From Sinohyriopsis cumingii (lineage: Eukaryota; Mollusca; Bivalvia; Unionida; Unionidae): a stretch of DNA of 64,000 bases. The notes beneath the pieces are model-generated. The model made no database searches. It was given only the letters and a program-made list of their open reading frames with translations, and was not told where the DNA came from. The DNA lies in NCBI GenBank assembly GCA_028554795.2, contig CM068835.1, forward strand, positions 54,400,219 through 54,464,218. Direction: 5' to 3'. This document shows, piece by piece, positions 58,572 to 64,000 of this stretch. The position numbers and the translations under genes are program-made. Each line of letters starts with the position of its first letter. Position 1 is the first letter of the stretch.

Positions 58572-59871
58572 CTAGCAATCCAGGATGACTTCTCTCAAAC
58601 TGTTGATTTCTATGGTATTATCGAATTCAGCATACAGGATGACGTTCACCGTTTCATCAGGGTCTCGGTCTTTAAACTGGATTTCCACACGAATCTGGCC
58701 AGATTTTATAGGGTGGAAATGTCCCTCGTCGCTGCCTTGGTCTGGAGTGAAATCGAAAGCCCACAAAGCGTAGCCTCCTGCATAATCCTCGTACGTAATA
58801 CCGTGACTGGTATTGGTTCCTAACTGTCCGGTGGCTTCGTACAGGGACAAGTACGATCTCAAGTAATTCTTCTTGGTAAAGTCAGGTTCAAAAGGTTTTG
58901 CCATCGCGACTGACTTCGATTTTGGACACGCCAAAGTGTTGAAAGTAGAAAGGATTTTTTTCGGCAGCTCCGTTGAAGGCTGTATTCTCGACGATACCAA
59001 CGATCAAACGTTTGGGTAACTGTCCTTGGAACAGATGATCTTCGATCATGGATCGCTGTCCCTTGGGAATGGTGAAGGTTTTCACTTCCACGCGTTGTAT
59101 GGGATACTTGGCGGTTGTTCTGCTCAACGTCTGACTGATGTCGTTTCCCACTTTAGGTAACACTTCCACACGGCGTACGTAGAGTCTGGCTTCTTGGATT
59201 TTGATTTTGTAACCGTCACTATCAGCCATCAAATGGAAAGCGGCACTGCTACGATTCAGTCTCAGGCGGACATCCACCCCGTTCAGCAAATACTTTTCTT
59301 GCAACCACATGTCCAAATGCAAACGATCCATCAGTTCTAAACTTGTGTCGGCTCCCGTGATTCTCTTTCTTCGTTCTACAAATTCATCATTGTTGTCTTT
59401 CTTTTCATCAGTTTCCAATATTTCAAACTTGGTAGGTTCGTCAGCTTCCCATACCACACAGGCATTGAGATGAGTGTTCTTGGCATCTATTCCGTACGTC
59501 AAGAGATTTTCCAGGTAGGCACGATAAGGGTAAGTATCCATGCTGCTACTGACCAGTTTGTTATTCAAGTACAAGTCCACTCCACTGAACAAGGAATGCA
59601 TGAAATTGTTGACGGGAGCTACTGCTTCATCGTCTATAGGACCTCCAGTCTTATCTAGAATTTTGACTTTCAGGTACAAGTAACTGCTATTCAGATCGAT
59701 GTAATCTTCGGGCTGTCCTTTGATTTCAAACTCGATGGGAGCGGAATCGGTCAGTGAGGAGACGGGGTGAAATTCCACCCATTGGGATTCTTGCATCGTC
59801 ATCATCGTGGGGGGCATGGCAAACAGCTCCAGTTCCGTCTTGGAACAAGCGCAAGATTCTCGGTGCATCAT
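58572..59871 (-). pseudogene. Polinton major capsid protein (double jelly-roll, F54H12.2-like), broken
   Basis: The N-terminus MMHRESCACSKTELELFAMP, the WVEFHPVSSLTDSAPIEFEI block, YIDLNSSYLYLKVKI and GVDLYLNNKLVSSSMDTYPY are the landmarks of the family widely annotated as 'F54H12.2-like' in invertebrate genomes. From the Polinton literature I take this family to be the double jelly-roll major capsid protein. The later RSMIEDHLFQGQLPKRLIVG block also matches. It looks broken about once. It is last in the capsid block, followed by duplicated AATAAA signals. Confidence 0.8.
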
Positions 59872-59890
59872 TTTTTTTTTGTCTCTTTTC

Positions 59891-60308
59891 TCAATAATCG
59901 AAAACGTCTAAGTCTCGAACGGTTCTTCTTTTCTTGGCCTTTCTCGCTTGAAGTCTGGTGAAAGGGTGTTTTCTTCGTCGTCTCTTTCTGCCTTGTCCTT
60001 GCTGAATGCCTGACTCGGTAGCGTGCAGGGCATTTATAGGTGTCTCTCGTTGGCCTAAAATGTCTTTGCCCGTTTGCAGCAAGACATTTTTGCCTGCCCT
60101 CATGAAGGCTTCTTTAGGGTTTTGTTTGTCGATGATGACATTTTGGAGAAATTCTTTGCCTTGCGTCAGTGCCGCATCTTTCAAGGCGTGCAATCCGCGT
60201 GTCACCATCGGTTTCAAGACTGGGGCCACCTAACGAAAGGCCGATTTTAACATGTCTCCTAAGCCGTGTCCTCGCTGTCGAGCAACCCCTCGGTACACTG
60301 GATACATG
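59891..60308 (-). pseudogene. Basic core-like protein of the Polinton, broken
   Basis: The protein has a Gly/Arg start (MYPVYRGVARQRGHGLGDML), a helical middle with several short repeats and a very basic tail (GQGRKRRRRKHPFTRLQARK) that could bind DNA in the virion, in the manner of adenovirus-like core proteins. It looks broken about once. It lies between the penton-like and major capsid genes, a usual place for such a protein. The functional assignment is by analogy only. Confidence 0.55.
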
Positions 60309-60314
60309 ACTTAC

Positions 60315-61237
60315 TTACGAGTCGTGAGAGAACCGTTTTCGAAAATGGAGTTTCACCGTGACTTTTCCTTTGATGAATGGAATATTTTGTCCCAAATCTC
60401 CTTTTAGAGCAATGTTGACCGTGTCCAAATACGACTTGCTGACAGGCAAATAGTGAGGATGGACAAATTCGCGGTGGACGTGGTAAGTGTTTCCACCTTC
60501 CTCGTCAGCGCCCGTGGCAGAATCTACTTTGAAAGGAATGACACGCAGTAACGGTACGGAGGTGTGTCCCACCACGTTGTACTCCACCACATCGGAATAC
60601 ACGAACATCAAATTCAGTGCTTGGTTCAGTTCTACCGGGGCACGAAATAACTTGCTAAAAGACTCGTTGTCGTAAACGATGGGTAATTCGTTTTTCTTGA
60701 GCATGGCCTTTCTCATGTCTATGTCTCCGCCCAACATGTCAAACAATTCGGACAAAATAAAATGGACACGATTTTACTCCGTTCAAATTTCATCAAGAAG
60801 CGACGAGCTGCTTTGTGGTACTCCATGGTGACATTTTTGTTGACATGCTCCAAAGCTTTCAGAAACACGACATTAAACCTGGAGGTTATGGTGCTGACCA
60901 AATGTTGACCACTAAAATAATAGCCTGGGGGAATGAACAAGTGATAGGTGGTGTACTTTTGTGTACGGGTTTTCTTGTCATATTTGACATTGCTATCCAT
61001 CCACTGTTGCATTTGCTTGTCATGAACTTCCACATCAAAAAAATTTTGATTGGGAAGGACATTGAGGACTTGGGTCGGGTGAATCATTTCTACTAAAGCC
61101 ACTTCCCAATGGGCTTCGTGATTTAAATGGATGGCCTGAGGTAATTTGGCCGTGTAACAGCACAACGTGTTCTTGGGAAACACCTCCATGGAACTGTCAC
61201 TGGGTAAAGTTAAGTAAAATTGGTTTTGGTGACTCAT
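60315..61237 (-). pseudogene. Polinton penton-like minor capsid protein, broken
   Basis: The start MSHQNQFYLTLPSDSSMEVF, then LPQAIHLNHEAHWEVALVEM (the family's 'L-G-WEVAL-EI-YP' block) and, later, the PLLRVIPF and YLPVSKSYLDTVNI blocks mark the single jelly-roll minor capsid protein that accompanies the F54H12.2-like capsid protein in Polintons and adintoviruses. It looks broken about once. Its start overlaps the end of the membrane-protein gene in an ATGA arrangement. Confidence 0.75.
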
Positions 61238-61740
61238 AATTCCAGAGTTCTGTGGCTGTCCGAGGGGTTAGTGGACGTCAGAGGCGTGTCTCTGTCTAAA
61301 ATGGGGTTCTGGTTGTGATTGAAGTGGTGACTGGCACTGGCACTGGACAGAAGGTTCCCGGGGTTCCCGTTCGAGGTGAATTTCAGGGAGGGATTAGGAA
61401 GCAGGTAACCGATGCAACTGCTCAATAAAATGGTCCACAATTGTTTGTCTCCTTGTTGCAAACTCAAATTGGCGATGGCTGCCCCGATGACACAATACAC
61501 CACGAAGATTTGACAGAAAAAGACGATTTGCGTTTTAGGCACACGTTCTCCACACCACACCCACAAGGGTTGTTTTTGTAAATCTTGCACAGAAGAACTA
61601 GGTGAAGGAGGAGTGGTCGACGTAGCTGCGTCTGCTGTGTGATGGTCACTTCTTTTTATAGTCGATGACTTGCGAAGCGTCGATCCAAGAATCAAAACTG
61701 GGTGGATATCCTTTCCAACGTACTTTGACTTCTTTGACAC
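61234..61740 (-). CDS. Polinton membrane protein with two transmembrane helices
   Basis: The conserved part reads CGERVPKTQIVFFCQIFVVY then CVIGAAIANLSL, and LWTILLSSCIGYLLPNPSLK: two hydrophobic helices separated by a short Gln/Lys loop. This pattern is typical of a small protein found next to the penton and capsid genes in animal Polintons. The true start is unclear. The open frame has no ATG and overlaps the 3' end of the integrase gene, so only the conserved core (about 61,300-61,600) is certain. The Ser/Asn-rich C-terminal tail is about 45 residues. The role is unknown (envelope, egress or capsid-associated membrane factor). Confidence 0.6.
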   Translation of the reverse strand: MSKKSKYVGKDIHPVLILGSTLRKSSTIKRSDHHTADAATSTTPPSPSSSVQDLQKQPLWVWCGERVPKTQIVFFCQIFVVYCVIGAAIANLSLQQGDKQLWTILLSSCIGYLLPNPSLKFTSNGNPGNLLSSASASHHFNHNQNPILDRDTPLTSTNPSDSHRTLEL

Positions 61741-62755
61741 GTCGTTTGCCCACTTTACGGGTTCTGCGTTCGAGAATCATTTCGATGTCGTACACGTCGT
61801 CTTCTTTTTTGGTGACACGTTGTAACTCGGGCAAATAAAACGTTCCTTTGAGCACTTCTCCGTTCATGTCTTCCAATTTGTAGACGGCAGGATGACGGCC
61901 ATGCACTCGTCCAGTGACGCGAAACAATTCGGTCGTCCAGTTAGGTAAGTAACCTTTGTCGAAAGTGCGTTTGGTTTTGCCAATCCTCACCCAATCTCCT
62001 ACGGCCAACTCTCCACTTTTCTTGGGGACAGCCCTCGTCGGGGACGTACCAAACAGGCGCTCAAACACCAACACTTCGTTCTCGGGAGTCACGTCTTGCG
62101 GGGCACGTCCAATGCTTCGATGGTAAGATTGGTTGTACGCTTGCACCAGGTGCGGTAAGATGTCGATGTACTTCAGAGTGTGGTGATGCGTAAAATGTTT
62201 CCACATGCGTTCTTTCAAAGTGCGTTGAAAACGTTCCACGATGCTGGCTTTGGTTTCGGGATTCTCGGTGGTAAAAAAATGAATGTCACGTTTCTTTAAT
62301 TCTTTTTGGAAAGCTTGGTTCAGAAATTCGGTACCTTTGTCCGTTTGCCATCGAAGAGGGTGACGACCGCTTTGTTTCAACACCCGTTGCAGGGCTCGCA
62401 CTAACTCGCTGCTCGATTTGGAAGTCAAGGGTACGACCCAGGCAAATTTGGAAAAGACGTCGATGACACAAAACAAATATTTGTAGCCACGATTGTAGCT
62501 GGCCAAATGAGAGACATCGGCTAAATCGGCTTGCCATTGATGATCGATGCCTTCCACTCGGGTGCGACTTCTGGCAAACTTGCGTCGAATGGATCTGTGT
62601 AAAGTGTAGGTAGCTTGTTCTTGTAACCATCGTTGCACTTGAGGTAAACGGAGACTTTTCAGTCGAGTTTTGGCAGCACGATACAATTTTTGAACTCCTG
62701 CGTAACCTGCAGGATGGGAGGGATCGTAGTAAATGCTGGCTAAGACTTTTTCCAT
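61646..62755 (-). CDS. Polinton retroviral-type integrase with chromodomain
   Basis: 369 residues from ATG at 62,755. The start MEKVLASIYYDPSHPAGYAG is the usual beginning of Polinton integrases. Order: N-terminal helical/HHCC-like region (about 1-65), catalytic core with D77 (WQADLAD), D139 (WQTDKGTEF) and E174 (SIVERFQRTL), a C-terminal SH3-like segment with VGDWVRI, and a chromodomain (about 322-365, ending VRWKGYPPSFDSWI). It inserts the element's DNA. The chromodomain may guide it to chromatin marks. The frame is open from end to end. It lies 22 nt after the preceding gene in a compact minus-strand block. Confidence 0.92.
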   Translation of the reverse strand: MEKVLASIYYDPSHPAGYAGVQKLYRAAKTRLKSLRLPQVQRWLQEQATYTLHRSIRRKFARSRTRVEGIDHQWQADLADVSHLASYNRGYKYLFCVIDVFSKFAWVVPLTSKSSSELVRALQRVLKQSGRHPLRWQTDKGTEFLNQAFQKELKKRDIHFFTTENPETKASIVERFQRTLKERMWKHFTHHHTLKYIDILPHLVQAYNQSYHRSIGRAPQDVTPENEVLVFERLFGTSPTRAVPKKSGELAVGDWVRIGKTKRTFDKGYLPNWTTELFRVTGRVHGRHPAVYKLEDMNGEVLKGTFYLPELQRVTKKEDDVYDIEMILERRTRKVGKRRVKEVKVRWKGYPPSFDSWIDASQVIDYKKK

Positions 62756-62777
62756 TTTTTTTGTGTTGGTTGGTGTG

Positions 62778-63419
62778 TTAATAAGACACCCACTCTTGGA
62801 GGATGCTACTCTTTTTCTCTTGGGGTACTTTCTTGGATTGCAATGCTTTGCGTGTGCGGCCGGCAATAGGTGTTGAAGAGGAGGATGTCTGAGCGGGGGA
62901 TATCGGTTCTTGTTTCACTTCTGTCTTCACTTCTGTCTTCACTTTCTTTTTCTCTTGTGATGAAGAAGGGGTGGCCATCATCTTTTTAATCCATCCAATT
63001 CTGGAGGTAGGTGGTGTTGTTAACTTGCGTACTTTTTCTGGTGGAGTTTGAAACCCTTCTTCTTCTTCTCCTTTTTCTGTCTTGGTCACTGGTACTGGTG
63101 GTACTGGTACTGGTACTGGTACTGGTGATGGTGCTGGACTTTTCATCAAGGTCTTAAAATCTTTTAGAGTGGGTAGAGCTGTTTCGTCTAAAGCTTTCTG
63201 GTGAAAGAGTTGCAGTCGTTGCAAGAGTTGACCGTACTTTTGCGATTTTTCTGTTTCGGACAAATCTTGGCGATCCATCAAGGACTGCAATTCGTGTTGT
63301 AACTGGGACATTTCGCTCAAATTGGGATTGGGAGGTAAATGCGGGGTGCGTTGTTCTTGCCACCGATGGTATTCCATCCATCGTTTGTAAGACACTAAAG
63401 CTAGTTTTCGTCCTTCCAT
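62778..63419 (-). CDS. Polinton accessory protein, Pro- and Lys-rich
   Basis: 213 residues from ATG at 63,419 (MEGRKLALVSYKRWMEYHRW). The N-terminal KLALVSYKRWM-like block, a Gln/Leu-rich helical region (30-85), a Pro-Val repeat (PVPVPVPVPPVPV, about 96-112) and a Lys/Glu-rich tail recur in Polinton proteins usually placed beside the integrase. Its role is unknown, with scaffold or DNA-packaging help as guesses. The frame is open. The stop is 22 nt before the integrase start. Confidence 0.6.
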   Translation of the reverse strand: MEGRKLALVSYKRWMEYHRWQEQRTPHLPPNPNLSEMSQLQHELQSLMDRQDLSETEKSQKYGQLLQRLQLFHQKALDETALPTLKDFKTLMKSPAPSPVPVPVPVPPVPVTKTEKGEEEEGFQTPPEKVRKLTTPPTSRIGWIKKMMATPSSSQEKKKVKTEVKTEVKQEPISPAQTSSSSTPIAGRTRKALQSKKVPQEKKSSILQEWVSY

Positions 63420-63467
63420 GGGGTTGTCAGGGGTCGATTCTGAGATCTTGTGACTTCCGAAGGCCTT

Positions 63468-63854
63468 TTATCTTGCTCCCACTAGTCCTCCCAACATGGT
63501 TCCCAAGACTCCTTTCAGTATGGGGCCTAACAAGAGAGGCAAAATGCCTCCACGTTGGACCAACATCTTCTTTTTTTGACGAATGGGAATTTTCTTTTGA
63601 ACCATTTGGCGAAGAACGTGACGATGTTTGCCTAAGCATTGTTTCTGGTGTTTGGACAAAGGGATCGTGCCTTTCAAAACGTTCAAACAACATTCGCACA
63701 CGGTATCGATGACCTCTTTGGAGGCCGTTTGAATGAGTTTTTTTCGTAGGGGTGGAGAAGCTTTGGACAGGACAGATAACATGTCCCCATGTTTGGCTAA
63801 ACGTGGTGGCAGTCCTTTCCTTTTCTTTCCTTGGGGTTTTCTGGAGGGTGACAT
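63468..63854 (-). CDS. Polinton basic protein with hydrophobic C-terminal tail
   Basis: 128 residues from the first ATG at 63,854 (MSPSRKPQGKKRKGLPPRLA). It contains TVCECCLNVLKGTIPLSKHQ, then a basic helix, and ends with a Gly/Leu hydrophobic stretch (GGILPLLLGPILKGVLGTML). This plan (C-x-C cysteines, KG--PLSK, basic helix, then a hydrophobic tail) is common to small Polinton proteins compared with the adenovirus core/membrane-active peptides. The open frame continues upstream of the ATG to 63,935, so a longer start or a spliced leader cannot be excluded. Confidence 0.6.
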   Translation of the reverse strand: MSPSRKPQGKKRKGLPPRLAKHGDMLSVLSKASPPLRKKLIQTASKEVIDTVCECCLNVLKGTIPLSKHQKQCLGKHRHVLRQMVQKKIPIRQKKKMLVQRGGILPLLLGPILKGVLGTMLGGLVGAR

Positions 63855-64000
63855 CTTTGAATCTTCAGGAGCACCAAAAAAACACTGATACCCTACTCGG
63901 TCACAGGCCTTTTTTATACTGGAACGCGTCGCCACTGATTGTCTTTACGTCGTATCAGTTTGAGGACAGGCATGACACGTCGTGCAGGGGTACGTAACGG

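Larger units (their letters stand above)
55432..64000 (-). mobile_element. Polinton (Maverick) virus-like element, left part; continues past the window
   Basis: Recognised parts, all on the minus strand, are a chromodomain integrase, major capsid protein, penton-like minor capsid protein, basic core-like proteins, a two-helix membrane protein and three small charged genes at the left end. The candidate left terminus is AGTAAATGGGG at 55,432, which fits the 5'-AG end known for Polintons, with GCAAGT before it as the possible 6-bp target duplication. The right end, PolB, ATPase and protease are not in the window. About three breaks are visible among the capsid and core genes. The integrase is open throughout. 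Base composition is richer in GC than the surrounding host DNA over the capsid and integrase genes. Confidence 0.85.

Noticed and set aside
1-64000. CRISPR arrays, bacterial operons or riboswitches
   Set aside because: The sequence is eukaryotic (spliced gene, SINEs, LINEs). The tandem repeats seen have no unique spacers of constant length.

Overview
This looks like genomic DNA of a marine invertebrate, most likely a mollusc or another lophotrochozoan. The host DNA is AT-rich. It carries a large-intron nuclear gene, tRNA-derived SINEs with the 3' tail (GTGCTGAAAAATGGCGTTAAA) that is common in molluscs, decayed LINEs, a Ty3/gypsy retrotransposon and a Polinton-type virus-like element. The species cannot be fixed from sequence alone.

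Region 1 (1-39,222, + strand) is the gene for the nuclear-distribution protein NUDC. Eight coding exons, from 1246 to the stop at 39,222, read in phase from the coiled-coil region through the CS (p23-like) domain to the C-terminus. The first coding exon (about 50 residues) is not in the window. Intron one holds a 13.6-kb retrotransposon array (2796-16,427, - strand) laid out LTR-internal-LTR-internal-LTR inside a single 5-bp target duplication. The element is Ty3/gypsy-like but has integrase before reverse transcriptase, the Gmr1-type order. One internal copy looks whole and the other is broken. The other introns hold SINEs, a LINE fragment and diverged tandem repeats.

Region 2 (39,223-55,431) is mostly gene-poor. 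It holds the NUDC 3' UTR, an old array of about 215-bp units (46-48.7 kb) with a protein-like motif on the minus strand, a one-exon THAP-domain gene or pseudogene (49.9-50.4 kb), an old solo LTR related to the intron element (50,816-52,206), a small hAT MITE with a perfect 8-bp target duplication, and two LINE fragments.

Region 3 (55,432 to beyond 64,000) is a Polinton (Maverick) fossil that appears to have entered the LINE. All recognised genes are on the minus strand. From right to left they are a basic protein with a hydrophobic tail, a Pro/Lys-rich protein, a chromodomain integrase, a two-helix membrane protein, a penton-like minor capsid protein, a basic core-like protein and the major capsid protein. 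About three breaks are visible. DNA polymerase, packaging ATPase and protease are not seen and would lie beyond the right edge.

The most striking feature is at the left end of the Polinton. Three small charged or coiled-coil genes (55.87-58.14 kb) each sit in a cassette with a shared promoter element plus TATA-like box about 35-45 nt before the start codon, and a metazoan histone-type 3' stem-loop 25-29 nt after the stop codon. Each stem-loop is followed 13-14 nt later by a purine-rich histone-downstream-element-like sequence. The capsid block instead ends in conventional AATAAA signals. This suggests that part of the element's gene set was expressed through the host's replication-dependent histone mRNA 3'-end pathway (SLBP/U7), which would tie it to S phase.
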